Positions 9,238 through 17,699 of a DNA stretch of 35,219 nucleotides are shown in pieces; position 1 is the first letter of the stretch, and every line of letters begins with the position of its first letter. The translations under genes and the position numbers were made by a program. The notes under the pieces were generated by a model. That model saw nothing but the letters and a program-made list of their open reading frames with translations, had not been told where the DNA came from and made no database searches. This DNA is from Kiloniellales bacterium (GTDB lineage Bacteria; Pseudomonadota; Alphaproteobacteria; Kiloniellales; JAKSDN01), in NCBI GenBank assembly GCA_030064845.1, contig JASJEC010000033.1:1-35219 (forward strand). The letters are read 5' to 3'.

Positions 9238-9566
9238 GGCATCCTTGGTCCGGCGGCCGGGCAAGCCGCCCGGACCATGAGTTCAGAGCCGGTTCTCCGG
9301 GTCAAGGTGTCGCTGCCGGCGGCGGTGCCTGGACCGGGACCCGGCGCGCGGTCCTTCGGACCCGGGTGTGCTGTAGCCGTGGCCGGGTTAAGTTCTGGCT
9401 AACCCCGCCCGGCCGGCCAGGGCCGCCGGCGCCCGCGGGCCCGGTTCCGTTGACACGCGACTTCCGGGGCGCATACTTGCGCAGCCGGGGGGCAGCAGAG
9501 GCCGGGATTTCGGCAGGGGAAAGGCCGACCGACGCCCTGAGAAACGAAAGAAAGGAGTGTTGTCGA
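9238..9566. promoter_or_regulatory. Divergent intergenic region: flippase-like gene / polyamine operon
   Basis: This 329-base gap must hold promoters for both directions. Seen in it: GGTCCGGCGG (9248-9257) facing CGGACC (9271-9276), a hairpin in the leader of the minus-strand gene; an inverted repeat GGGTTA (9385-9390) / TAACCC (9400-9405), spaced 9; and AAGGAG at 9552-9557, the ribosome site of the binding-protein gene. No convincing sigma-70 boxes were found. Confidence 0.4.
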
Positions 9567-10643
9567 ATGAATAAGCGCTTTGGAAGGCGCCTTTCGCGTC
9601 GCCGCTTGTTGGCAGGCACAGGTGCGGCGGCCGCGGGTCTGGCTTTCGGCCCGAAGCTCGGTTGGGCCGTCGAGGAGCCGAGGCTCAACTTCTACAACTG
9701 GGACACCTACATCGGCGAGACCACGCTGGCTGATTTCAAGAGTGCGAGCGGGATCACCGTCAAGATGGATCTCTTCGCCGACAACGACGAGCTCTTCGCC
9801 AAGCTCAAGGAGGGCAACCCCGGCTACGACGTGATCGTGCCGACCAACGACTACGTCGAGCGCATGATCACGGCGAAGATGCTGGTCCCGATCAATCGCT
9901 CGATGATCACCAACTTCGGCAACATCGATCCCGCCTTCCAGGACGCCGAGTTTGACGAGGGACGCAGGTATTCCATGCCCTATATGTGGGGCACGCAAGG
10001 GATCGGCTACCGCAAGTCCGCGGTCAAGTCGCCGCCGGACAGCTGGAAGGTGCTGTTCGACTCCGACCAGTATTCCGGGCGTATCGCGCTGCTCGGCGAC
10101 AGCACCAGCGTTCTCGGCGCCACGCTGAAGTACCTGGGCCACTCCCTTAACTCGAAGGACCCCAAACAGCTCAAGCAGGCCGAGGAGCTGCTGATCCGCC
10201 AGAAGCAGCACATCAAGGCCTTCGCCGACGACAACGGCCAGGACCTTCTGCTGTCCGGCGAGGTCGACCTGACCATGGAATGGAACGGCGACATCCTCCA
10301 GGTCATGGAGGAGGACGACGACCTGAGCTACGTGGTACCCAACGAGGGCGGCCTGCTGTGGCAGGACTGCCTCTGCATCCCCAGGGGCGCGCCGCACGTC
10401 GAGAATGCCCACAAGTTCATCAACTTCATCCTCGACGCCGAGCCGGGCGCGGCGATCGCCGACTTCATCTACTACGCCACGCCCAACAAGGCGGCCAAGG
10501 CCCTGTTGTCGGACGACTACACCAAGAACCCGGCGATCTTCCCGACCGATCAGGTGGTCAAGCGCTGCGAGAGCGCGATCTACCAGGGCGAAGACGTCCA
10601 GCGGCTCTACGACGAGGCCTGGACCCGCGTCCTGGCGGCCTAG
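9567..10643 (+). CDS. potD: Polyamine-type ABC transporter substrate-binding protein (PotD/PotF-like)
   Basis: 358 residues. The N-terminus carries a twin-arginine signal, RRLSRRRLLAG plus a hydrophobic alanine-rich stretch, cleaved near GWAVEEP. The mature protein begins LNFYNWDTYIGETTL, the usual first strand of spermidine/putrescine binding proteins, and continues with GYDVIVPTNDYVERM and PYMWGTQGIGYR. It captures the polyamine in the periplasm and delivers it to the two permeases downstream. AAGGAG lies 9 bases before the ATG. The Tat rather than Sec signal agrees with many alphaproteobacterial members. Whether it prefers spermidine, putrescine or another cation cannot be decided by eye. 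Confidence 0.9.
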   Translation: MNKRFGRRLSRRRLLAGTGAAAAGLAFGPKLGWAVEEPRLNFYNWDTYIGETTLADFKSASGITVKMDLFADNDELFAKLKEGNPGYDVIVPTNDYVERMITAKMLVPINRSMITNFGNIDPAFQDAEFDEGRRYSMPYMWGTQGIGYRKSAVKSPPDSWKVLFDSDQYSGRIALLGDSTSVLGATLKYLGHSLNSKDPKQLKQAEELLIRQKQHIKAFADDNGQDLLLSGEVDLTMEWNGDILQVMEEDDDLSYVVPNEGGLLWQDCLCIPRGAPHVENAHKFINFILDAEPGAAIADFIYYATPNKAAKALLSDDYTKNPAIFPTDQVVKRCESAIYQGEDVQRLYDEAWTRVLAA

Positions 10644-10655
10644 AGGCTAGCGAGC

Positions 10656-10685
10656 CCGGCCGGAGCCCCTCCTGGTTCCGGCCGG
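10656..10685 (+). other. Intercistronic hairpin after the binding-protein gene
   Basis: CCGGCCGGA (10656-10664) and TCCGGCCGG (10677-10685) form a perfect 9-bp stem with a 12-base loop, 13 bases after the potD stop and 33 bases before the permease start. There is no T-run. Such hairpins often protect the 3' end of the binding-protein message and so raise its level over the permeases. Confidence 0.6.
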
Positions 10686-10718
10686 ACCTCGATCCACGCT
10701 CCAGGCACAGAGGCAGCG

Positions 10719-11636
10719 ATGGAAAGCTGGCGTCGTAACCCCCGGGTCTTCTGGGTCTTGAACTTGCCGCCCGCTTTCTGGCTGGTGGTCTTCTTCCTGG
10801 CGCCGCTGGCCATCGTCTGGGTGATCTCCTTCGGCGAGCGGCGCGGCCCGGTCGAGATCGAGATCACCTGGACCCTGGAGAACTACCTCCGGTCCCTCGA
10901 CCCGCTCTATCTCGGCATCTTCTTCAAGTCGCTATGGTACGCCGGGCTAACCACGGCGCTCTGCCTTGTCGTCGCCTTTCCGATCGCCTTCGGCATCTCC
11001 TTCGCGCCGTCGCGCTGGAAGCCGGTGCTGCTGCTGCTGATCATCCTGCCGTTCTGGACCAACCTGTTGATCCGGACCTACGCCCTGATCGCCATGCTGC
11101 GGGCCAAGGGCTTCATCAACTACGGCCTCGAGGGGCTGTGGGACTTCGGCAACGGTCTGCTCGCCGTGGTCGGTTTGGGCGACCTGCAGCTGCTCGGCGA
11201 GAGCTACCGGCCCTTCTCGCTGGTCGGCACGCAGTTCGCGGTGATTTTCGGGCTGGTCTACGTCCACCTGCCCTTCATGGTCCTGCCGCTCTATGCCTCG
11301 CTCGAGAAGATGGACCACTCCTACATCGAGGCCAGCCTCGACCTCGGCGCCGGCCAGGCCCGCACCTTCTTCTCCATCGTGGTGCCGCTGGCCAAGGTCG
11401 GCATCGTCTCCGGCATCATCATCACACTGATCCCGGCGCTCGGCTCCTTCCTGACCCCCGACCTGCTGGGCGGCAAGAAGGTGCTGATGATCGCCAACGT
11501 GATCGACAACCAGTTCAAGGACGCCAACGACTGGCCCTTCGGCGCCGCTCTGTCCCTCAACCTGATGTACATCACCTTCTTCGTGCTGGCGCTGCGCGTC
11601 CTCTGGTCCAAGGGCTCCCAGATGGAGGCCGGCTGA
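10719..11636 (+). CDS. potB: Polyamine ABC transporter permease (PotB/PotH-like)
   Basis: 305 residues with about six membrane helices. A cytosolic start (MESWRRNPRVFW) leads into the first helix and the periplasmic loop. The LPFWTNLLIRTYALIAML segment is typical of the PotB/PotH subfamily. The ATPase-coupling EAA loop reads YIEASLDLGAG, then FFSIVVPLAKVGI. Together with PotC it forms the channel through the inner membrane. The stop codon TGA (11634-11636) overlaps the next ATG by one base, so the two permeases are translationally coupled. Confidence 0.92.
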   Translation: MESWRRNPRVFWVLNLPPAFWLVVFFLAPLAIVWVISFGERRGPVEIEITWTLENYLRSLDPLYLGIFFKSLWYAGLTTALCLVVAFPIAFGISFAPSRWKPVLLLLIILPFWTNLLIRTYALIAMLRAKGFINYGLEGLWDFGNGLLAVVGLGDLQLLGESYRPFSLVGTQFAVIFGLVYVHLPFMVLPLYASLEKMDHSYIEASLDLGAGQARTFFSIVVPLAKVGIVSGIIITLIPALGSFLTPDLLGGKKVLMIANVIDNQFKDANDWPFGAALSLNLMYITFFVLALRVLWSKGSQMEAG

Positions 11637-12514
11637 TGCTCCAGGCCTTCGCCGCACGACGCCAGGGTCTGCTGGCGGCCCGGCGCCCGATCGCGCCGCT
11701 CGAGTACAGCCGCCGCCTCTGGCTGCGCCTGACCTTCGTGGCGACGCTGATCTTTCTCTACGCGCCGATCGTCATCCTGGTCGTGTTCAGCTTCAACGAC
11801 AGCCGGCGCAACATCGTCTGGCGCGGGTTCACCTTCAAGTACTACGAGAAGGCCTACCAGGACACGGAGCTGTTCGACGCCTTCGTCAACTCGCTGACCA
11901 TCGCCTTCGTCAACACGATCATCGCTACGGTCCTGGGCGCCATGGTGGCGGTCGCCCTCTGGCGCTTCCGCTTTCCCGGCAAGACGGCCTACGAGGGCGC
12001 CATGACCCTGCCGATCGTGATCCCGGAGATCTGCATGGGCGTCGCCATGCTGGCCTTCTTCTCGCGCATCGGCTGGCCGGCCAACCTGCCCTGGCCGGTC
12101 AACCTGGGCAACATCATCATCGCCCACGTCGCCTTCTCCTTCCCCTTCGTCGCCATGGTCGTGCGCGGCCGCCTGGCCACTTTCAACCGCGAGCTGGAGG
12201 AGGCGGCGAGAGACTTGGGCGCAAGCGAGTGGCAGATCATGCGGGACGTGTTGGTGCCGCACCTCATGCCCGGTCTGATCGCCGGCGCGCTGCTCGCCTT
12301 CACCCTTTCGCTCGACGATTTTGTGATCACCTTCTTCACCGCCGGCATCGACAGCGTGACCTTCCCGGTCAAGGTCTACTCCCGGGTCCGTTTCTCGGTC
12401 ACCCCGGCGGTCAACGCGGCCTCGACCATCTTGATCGCGATCACGCTGCTCCTGGCGGCGACCATGGTCTGGCTGGACGTGCGCGGCCAGCGCAAGAGCG
12501 CGCGGCAGGGGTAG
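11636..12514 (+). CDS. potC: Polyamine ABC transporter permease (PotC/PotI-like)
   Basis: 292 residues. A 40-residue cytosolic lead (LEYSRRLWLRL) is followed by FLYAPIVILVVFSFNDS, the characteristic start of PotC/PotI permeases, then WRGFTFKYYEKAYQD. The EAA loop reads LEEAARDLGASEWQIMRDV, the contact site for the ATPase. SLDDFVITFFTAG is another subfamily signature. The start is ATG in the TGATG overlap with potB. The ATPase gene follows after 9 bases. Confidence 0.92.
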   Translation: MLQAFAARRQGLLAARRPIAPLEYSRRLWLRLTFVATLIFLYAPIVILVVFSFNDSRRNIVWRGFTFKYYEKAYQDTELFDAFVNSLTIAFVNTIIATVLGAMVAVALWRFRFPGKTAYEGAMTLPIVIPEICMGVAMLAFFSRIGWPANLPWPVNLGNIIIAHVAFSFPFVAMVVRGRLATFNRELEEAARDLGASEWQIMRDVLVPHLMPGLIAGALLAFTLSLDDFVITFFTAGIDSVTFPVKVYSRVRFSVTPAVNAASTILIAITLLLAATMVWLDVRGQRKSARQG

Positions 12515-12523
12515 GAGGGAAGC

Positions 12524-13615
12524 ATGTCGGAACCCCGGCCGATCATCCGCATCGAGCAGGTCACCAAGCGCTTCGGCGCCGCGGTCACCGCCGTCGACGC
12601 GGTCGACCTGGAGATCCGCGAGGGCGAATTCTTCGCTCTGCTCGGGCCGTCCGGCTGCGGCAAGACCACGTTGCTGCGCATGATCGCCGGGCTGGAGATC
12701 CCGAGCGAAGGGCGCGTTCTGATCGACGGTCAGGACATGGAGGGCGTGCCGCCGAACCGCCGCCCGATCAACATGGTCTTCCAGTCCTACGCGGTCTTTC
12801 CCCACATGACCGTGGCACAGAACGTCGGCTACGGCCTCAAGGTGACCGGGGTCCCGGCCGCCGAGACCGCGGCCCGCGTCGAGGAGGCCCTCGAACTGGT
12901 CAAATTGGGCGGCTACGGCGATCGCAAGCCGGACCAGCTTTCCGGCGGCCAGCGGCAGCGCGTGGCCCTGGCCCGGGCCCTGGTCAAGCGCCCCAAGGTG
13001 CTGCTGCTGGACGAGCCACTCTCGGCGCTCGACGCCAAGCTGCGCGAGGCCATGCAGCTCGAGCTCGTGCGCCTGCAGCACGCCGTCGGAATCACCTTCG
13101 TGATCGTCACCCACGATCAGCAGGAGGCGCTCTCCATGGCCAACCGGATCGCGGTCATGGAGGCCGGGGACGTGCGCCAGGTGGCGCCGCCGGCCGAGCT
13201 CTACGAGTTCCCCAACTGCCGCTTCGTCGCCGACTTCATCGGCCGCATGAACCTCTTCGAGGCCCGGGTCGTCGGGCTCGACGGGGGGCGCCTCAGCCTC
13301 GAGGTCGAGGGCCTGGGCCGCCTCGCGCTGGAGGCCGAGGGACCGGCGAGCGGCGAGGTCGGCATCGCCGTGCGGCCCGAGAAGCTGCGCCTGACCCGCG
13401 AGGCGCCCGGCGCCGATCTGGTCTCCCTGCGCGGAAGGGTAAGCGAGGTGGCCTACTACGGCGATACATCTTTCGTTTACCTTGAAGATGAAAAAGGTCG
13501 TAGGATCTTTGCGAATTTGCAAAACGATTCCCGTAAGACCAGTCCGACCGTGGAGATCGGCGAAACCCTTTGGTGTGCTTGGAAGCCCAGTGACAGCCTG
13601 GTTCTCAGCTCTTGA
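12524..13615 (+). CDS. potA: Polyamine ABC transporter ATP-binding protein (PotA/PotG-like)
   Basis: 363 residues. Walker A is GPSGCGKTT (residues ~41-49), the Q-loop is in MVFQSYAVFPHMTV, the signature is LSGGQRQRVALARAL (~138), Walker B is VLLLDEPLSALD, and the switch His is in IVTHDQQEAL. A TOBE domain follows from about residue 240. It hydrolyses ATP to drive import through PotB/PotC. The ribosome site GGAGGGA stands just before the ATG. The last ~50 codons are clearly richer in A/T than the rest: 33 G/C in the 80 bases 13461-13540. It is last in the operon; a 197-base gap follows. Confidence 0.93.
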   Translation: MSEPRPIIRIEQVTKRFGAAVTAVDAVDLEIREGEFFALLGPSGCGKTTLLRMIAGLEIPSEGRVLIDGQDMEGVPPNRRPINMVFQSYAVFPHMTVAQNVGYGLKVTGVPAAETAARVEEALELVKLGGYGDRKPDQLSGGQRQRVALARALVKRPKVLLLDEPLSALDAKLREAMQLELVRLQHAVGITFVIVTHDQQEALSMANRIAVMEAGDVRQVAPPAELYEFPNCRFVADFIGRMNLFEARVVGLDGGRLSLEVEGLGRLALEAEGPASGEVGIAVRPEKLRLTREAPGADLVSLRGRVSEVAYYGDTSFVYLEDEKGRRIFANLQNDSRKTSPTVEIGETLWCAWKPSDSLVLSS

Positions 13616-13812
13616 CGCCCGTTCGGGCTGCTTGGCCACAAAAATGATGCTGGCAATGAAGAACAGTGCCGCGTTAACGCTCTTCCCGGGCGTGGACGGT
13701 CGTTCCAATCTGCTCCGCTCTCGCGCGCCGCGACGGATGGCGCTAAAATCCGGGCGGTCCGCGGTCGCAGGTCCCTCGTGGACCCGCGTCGAGGTCGGTT
13801 AGGAGCTTCGGG

Positions 13813-14316
13813 ATGATCCGGCCACTGTTGGTCTTGGGGCTTGTTGCGCTGTTCCTTCAGGGCTGCGAAGGCGTGTCCTGGAAGTTCTGGGAACAGCAAG
13901 ACGGCCAGGGGCGGGCGGCCGACGCACTGGCCGCCGAACAGCCCAAGTCGGCGCCCGGCTTCTCGGAGGCGCCTCCGCAGCCGGCGGCCAAGCCGGCCTC
14001 GGACAAGGTCCAGCAGCAGGCCGTCGCTTCGCAGGGCGAGACGCCGCGGACGGTACGGAGCCTGGTTGGGCTCGACTTTACCGGCGTGCGGGACCTGCTG
14101 GGCGAGCCCGCCCTGGAGGAGATCGTCGCCCCCGCGACGGTCTGGGCCTACAGCGGCAGGGGATGCGTGTTGAACATTTTCTTCTACCCTCACGTGGACG
14201 GCGGTGAGTTCCGCGCCCTGACCTATCGCGCGGCCGGCTCGGATCAGACCGAGGAGTCGGCGCAGCAGTGCTTCGACGAGCTGATGAGCGATCAAGGCAA
14301 GACGGAGACCAATTAG
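13813..14316 (+). CDS. Small lipoprotein with a possible SmpA/BamE-like domain
   Basis: 167 residues. The hydrophobic start MIRPLLVLGLVALFLQGC is a lipoprotein signal with the lipidated Cys at residue 18. A Pro/Ala/Gln-rich linker (about residues 35-75) leads to a compact domain: LVGLDFTGVRDLLGEPALE, then VWAYSGRGCVLNIFFYP. The G-x-x-x-x-x-V-x-x-L-L-G-E-P plus W-x-Y pattern recalls the SmpA/OmlA (BamE) fold, but this is a resemblance only. The stop is 2 bases before the ATG of a response regulator, so it is almost surely made with the two-component pair. It may report on envelope state to the sensor kinase. Residue +2 (Glu) does not predict inner-membrane retention by the Asp rule. Confidence 0.8.
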   Translation: MIRPLLVLGLVALFLQGCEGVSWKFWEQQDGQGRAADALAAEQPKSAPGFSEAPPQPAAKPASDKVQQQAVASQGETPRTVRSLVGLDFTGVRDLLGEPALEEIVAPATVWAYSGRGCVLNIFFYPHVDGGEFRALTYRAAGSDQTEESAQQCFDELMSDQGKTETN

Positions 14317-14318
14317 TA

Positions 14319-15110
14319 ATGTCTCTGCAACCGACCGTGCTGGAAACCAACTACTCCCGCGTCGTCATCGTCGACGACGACGACCTGTTCCGCGAGTCCC
14401 TCGGCCTCAACCTGGCCGAGGAGGGCTACGAGGTGATCGACTTCGCCAGCGGCGAGTCCGCCCTGGAGTACTTCCGCGGCGGCGAGACCGCCGACGCGGT
14501 GCTGCTCGACTGGCGCATGCCCGGCATCGACGGGCTCGGCGTGCTGCAGGCGCTGCGCGAGGCGCGGATCGAGACCCCGGTGGTGTTCCTGACCATGCTG
14601 GGCGAGGAGATCTACGAGGAAGCGGCCCTGAAGTGGGGCGCGGTCGATTTCATCGACAAGTCGCGCCGGCTCTCGATCATCCTGCAGCGCCTCAAGCTGA
14701 TCACCGACGGACCCAAGCTGCCGGGCGCCGGCGAGGCCGAGGCCGCGCCCGCGCCGCAGTCGCCGATCCTGCGCATGGGGCCGCTCGAGTTGCGCAACGA
14801 CATCCGGCGCGCCTTCTGGGACGGCAAGCAGGTCGACCTGACCTTGACCGAGTACTCGATCGTCCACTTCATGGTGCTGCGCGCCGGCAGCGACGTGACC
14901 TACCGCCAGATCTACGATCTCGTGCGCGGCAAGGACTTTGTCGCCGGCTACGGCCCCGACGGCTACCGCTCCAACGTCCGGTCCTTCATCAAGCGGATCC
15001 GCAAGAAGTTCCGCGCGGTCGACGACGCCTTCGACCACATCGACAACTATCCGGGCTTCGGCTACCGCTGGAGGAGCGAGGGAGGCAAGCCGGAGGAGAG
15101 CTGGTCGTGA
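14319..15110 (+). CDS. OmpR-family response regulator, ChvI-like
   Basis: 263 residues. The receiver domain has VVIVDDDDLF for metal binding, phospho-acceptor Asp64 in VLLDWRMPGIDG, and FIDKS, where the usual Lys-Pro is Lys-Ser. A 20-residue Ala/Pro-rich linker leads to a winged-helix DNA-binding domain (LTLTEYSIVHFMVLR, SNVRSFIKRIRKKF, GFGYRWRS). The tail FRAVDDAFDHIDNYPGFGYRW parallels the end of ChvI, the acid and envelope-stress regulator of rhizobia. ATG 14319 lies 2 bases after the lipoprotein stop, and its own stop overlaps the GTG start of the kinase. Orthology to ChvI is likely but was not tested. Confidence 0.9.
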   Translation: MSLQPTVLETNYSRVVIVDDDDLFRESLGLNLAEEGYEVIDFASGESALEYFRGGETADAVLLDWRMPGIDGLGVLQALREARIETPVVFLTMLGEEIYEEAALKWGAVDFIDKSRRLSIILQRLKLITDGPKLPGAGEAEAAPAPQSPILRMGPLELRNDIRRAFWDGKQVDLTLTEYSIVHFMVLRAGSDVTYRQIYDLVRGKDFVAGYGPDGYRSNVRSFIKRIRKKFRAVDDAFDHIDNYPGFGYRWRSEGGKPEESWS

Positions 15111-16711
15111 CCGACGGGGCGCTACCCGCGTCGCTGGTCTCCGATCAAAGGCCGCGGCGCCGGTGGGGCTATTGGCCTCTGCGCTCCCTGGTCAGCAAGC
15201 TGGCCGTGCTCTTGCTGGTGTTCCTCGCCGTCCCGGTGATCCTCTACAACGAGTTCCGGCGCGCCGACCAGGACAAGCAGGCGCTCCTGGTCGAGAGCGT
15301 GCGCGAGCACGGCCGGCTCATGGCCGAGAGCCTGCGTCCCCTCCTGGAGCGCGAGGACCCGTCACCGCTGCTGGCCCTGCCCGAAGAGGTCAAGCGCCTG
15401 GCGACGCCGACCACCGGCGTCAAGGTGCTGTTCCGGCCCAAGGAGCAGAGCGGGGCGGCCGGCTTCTTCATGGTCGCTTCCGAGCCCGCGGTGCCGCCGG
15501 CCGCGCTCGAGAAGGAGCGCGACGCCCTGATCGAGCGCGGCGTCCTGGGCAATCTGGTCAGCACCTGCGCCGCCGAGCCGATCGCGCTGCGGCACGTCAG
15601 CGTGACCGGCGAGGAGGAGCTGCTGACCTCGATCACACCGGTCGCCACCGATGCCGGCTGCTGGATGCTGGTGACGGCGCACCGCAGCGGCGCGTTCCTC
15701 GGCACCTCGATCGGCCAGCCCTACTGGAAGACCCTCGAGGTGCGCATCGCGGCGATGATCTACCTGGCCATGGCGCTCTTGACCATGGGTCTCTTCTTCG
15801 GCGTCTGGCGCAGCCTCATGCGGTTCCGCCAGGTGGCCCGGGACATCGGCCGGGGCGCCGCGCCGCATCCGCGGTTCGAGACGCTCAACCGGGTGCCGGA
15901 GCTGACGCCGGTGGCGCAGGAGTTCGACCGCATGACCGCCGCCATGGTCGGCTCGGCCGACACCATCCGCCGCGCCGCCGAGGACAACGCCCACGCCTTC
16001 AAGACCCCGATCGCCATCATGCGCCAGTCGCTCGAGCCGCTGCGGCGGATCGTGCCGTCGGAGAGCACGCGCGGGTCGCGCGCGCTCGACGTGCTCGAGG
16101 AGTCGGTCGATCGCCTGGACCGCTTGGTCACCGCGGCCCGGCACCTCGACGAGGCCGCCGCCGAGCTGATCGAACGGCCCAGCCACCCGGTCCAGCTCTC
16201 GGCCCTCATGGGCCGCATGGTCGATGCCTACGTGGACAGCTTCGCCAGCCACCAGGTCCGGCTCGACTCGCGCCTGGAGAACAATGTCGTGGTCAGCGCC
16301 GACGAAGAGCTGCTGGAGACCGTGTTCGAGAACGTGATCGACAACGCGCTCAGCGTCTCGCCCCCCGACGGCGCCGTGGCGGTCGAGCTGAAGACCCGCG
16401 GCAAACGCGCCCTGGTGGCCGTGCGCGACCAGGGTCCCGGCGTGCCGCCGCCCTATCTGCACCGGATCTTCGAACGCTACGTCTCGCTGCGGCCGGCCCC
16501 GGGCGCGGCGGACGACCATCAACTCCCGATTGATCCGGCGGAACATCTGCCCGAGGACGGATCCGAGGCCTCGGCCGATAGCGGCCACCATCTGGGCATC
16601 GGACTTTGGATCGTTCGCCGCAATCTCGAGGCCCTCGGCGGCTCGGTGCGGGCGGAAAACCGGGTTCAGGGCGGACTCGCGGTCATCATCGAACTGCCGC
16701 TGGCCGCCTGA
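15107..16711 (+). CDS. Membrane sensor histidine kinase, ChvG-like partner
   Basis: 534 residues. The order is membrane helix 1 at about residues 27-45 (LAVLLLVFLAVPVILYNEF), a periplasmic sensor region of ~160 residues, helix 2 (MIYLAMALLTMGLFFGVW), HAMP, HisKA and HATPase. The H-box reads DNAHAFKTPIAIMRQSLE with His296, instead of the usual SHELRTPL. The ATP lid has DNALSVSPPDGAV, VRDQGPGVP and HLGIGLWIVRRNLEALGG. An acidic insertion of ~35 residues (about 465-500, LPIDPAEHLPEDGSEA) separates the F-box from the last G-box. GTG 15107 overlaps the regulator stop (GTGA) and has GGAGGAGAG 6 bases upstream. It should phosphorylate the upstream regulator in response to an envelope signal. Confidence 0.9.
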   Translation: MTDGALPASLVSDQRPRRRWGYWPLRSLVSKLAVLLLVFLAVPVILYNEFRRADQDKQALLVESVREHGRLMAESLRPLLEREDPSPLLALPEEVKRLATPTTGVKVLFRPKEQSGAAGFFMVASEPAVPPAALEKERDALIERGVLGNLVSTCAAEPIALRHVSVTGEEELLTSITPVATDAGCWMLVTAHRSGAFLGTSIGQPYWKTLEVRIAAMIYLAMALLTMGLFFGVWRSLMRFRQVARDIGRGAAPHPRFETLNRVPELTPVAQEFDRMTAAMVGSADTIRRAAEDNAHAFKTPIAIMRQSLEPLRRIVPSESTRGSRALDVLEESVDRLDRLVTAARHLDEAAAELIERPSHPVQLSALMGRMVDAYVDSFASHQVRLDSRLENNVVVSADEELLETVFENVIDNALSVSPPDGAVAVELKTRGKRALVAVRDQGPGVPPPYLHRIFERYVSLRPAPGAADDHQLPIDPAEHLPEDGSEASADSGHHLGIGLWIVRRNLEALGGSVRAENRVQGGLAVIIELPLAA

Positions 16712-16802
16712 GTTTGCTCGCCCCGGTTGAAATGGGCGGTCACAACTTTGACCCATGACAGTGCCCGGCCCCGGTTCTAGGGTGAAAGCTCATCTCCGGT
16801 GG

Positions 16803-16827
16803 GGAGGCGCCGTTACGGCGCGCCTCC
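16803..16827. terminator. Imperfect hairpin between convergent genes
   Basis: GGAGGCGCCG (16803-16812), a TTA loop and CGGCGCGCCTCC (16816-16827) pair with a two-base bulge. It lies in the 203-base gap between the convergent sensor kinase and DUF6940-like genes. There is no T-run, so terminator function is inferred only from place and stem strength. Confidence 0.4.
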
Positions 16828-16914
16828 GAGGCCCTGGTCTTCGGTTTCGGCGGATCACGTTCCGCAGGGGCGCCTTCCCGACCGGTGTTGAAAACCCCCA
16901 AATCTTGAAACGCT

Positions 16915-17517
16915 TCAGACCGGCCTCTTGTAAGGCTCGAAGGTGTAGTACTTCGGCCAGGAGTCGAGCCGGACGTGGAGCCAGGCGACGCCCAGGCCGC
17001 TGGTACTGAGCCAGAGCGGGCGTTCGGAAAGGCTGCCGGCCAGCTTCTCGCCGACCAGCTGCCAGAAGGCATGCTGCTGGTCGTCGGGGGCCGAGCGCGA
17101 AAAGGCGGCGAGGTGCGGGTAGGCGCTCTCCGGTGCGCGCGGGCAGGGCACGACGAGCAGCGCATCCCCGCCAAGGTTCCGGAAGGCCGTTACTTGGCGC
17201 CCAGCTGCGGCGAATTCCCGGGCAAAGACCGCCGGTTCGGCATCGCGCGCGGCCAGGGAGGGGCTGTCCGCCACAATGAACTCGAAATCGGCTGCCTGGT
17301 TTGCCCTCGTCAGAGGCGGCGTCTCCCAGAAAAAGGCCGGATAGGGCGCTGACGCCAGGAGGTCGATGAAGAAGGCGCGGAAGACCGGGTCGGACCGCCA
17401 GAGCCCGAAGGCTTCGGCACGATCGATGGGCTGCTTTCCGCGCAACACGGCATGCCTGGAAACCTGGCCGTCTTCCAGGACCTCGACCCTGCTACTCAGC
17501 CGGCCGCTCGGCCTCAC
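16915..17517 (-). CDS. DUF6940-like protein of unknown function
   Basis: 200 residues, soluble, with no signal peptide. Segments seen are EAFGLWRSDPVFRAFFIDLL, PAFFWETPPLT, FEFIVADSPSLA, DALLVVPCPRAP, YPHLAAFSRSAP, FWQLVGEKLAG, and near the end GVAWLHVRLDSWPKYYTFEPY. The last block is, as I recall, the hallmark of DUF6940 proteins, which have no known function. The start is GTG 17517 with GAGGAACAG before it. It diverges from dgcN; whether it has anything to do with D-glutamate metabolism is unknown. The family name is a moderate-confidence recognition, but the reading frame itself is solid. Confidence 0.7.
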   Translation of the reverse strand: MRPSGRLSSRVEVLEDGQVSRHAVLRGKQPIDRAEAFGLWRSDPVFRAFFIDLLASAPYPAFFWETPPLTRANQAADFEFIVADSPSLAARDAEPAVFAREFAAAGRQVTAFRNLGGDALLVVPCPRAPESAYPHLAAFSRSAPDDQQHAFWQLVGEKLAGSLSERPLWLSTSGLGVAWLHVRLDSWPKYYTFEPYKRPV

Positions 17518-17699
17518 CCTGTTCCTCGTCGTCCGGCCTCCTTGGTTGCGAAGACCCCCGAGGCGAAACGGGCGCCCTCGCCATGAAAGATCCAGACGTG
17601 GTCGACTGCGCTCAAGCCATTGCTCCCCTGCCTATTGCGGCCTTCCCCTTCTTATCGGATAACTCTCTGGAAAAGAATATGAAGGGGAGGATCTGGGGC

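Noticed and set aside
11321..13708. A 795-codon open frame on the minus strand, and similar long antisense frames at 2277-3485 and 15362-16756
   Set aside because: They lie opposite well-supported genes and consist of His/Asp/Arg/Gly-rich text typical of the antisense of GC-rich coding DNA; no domain is recognisable.
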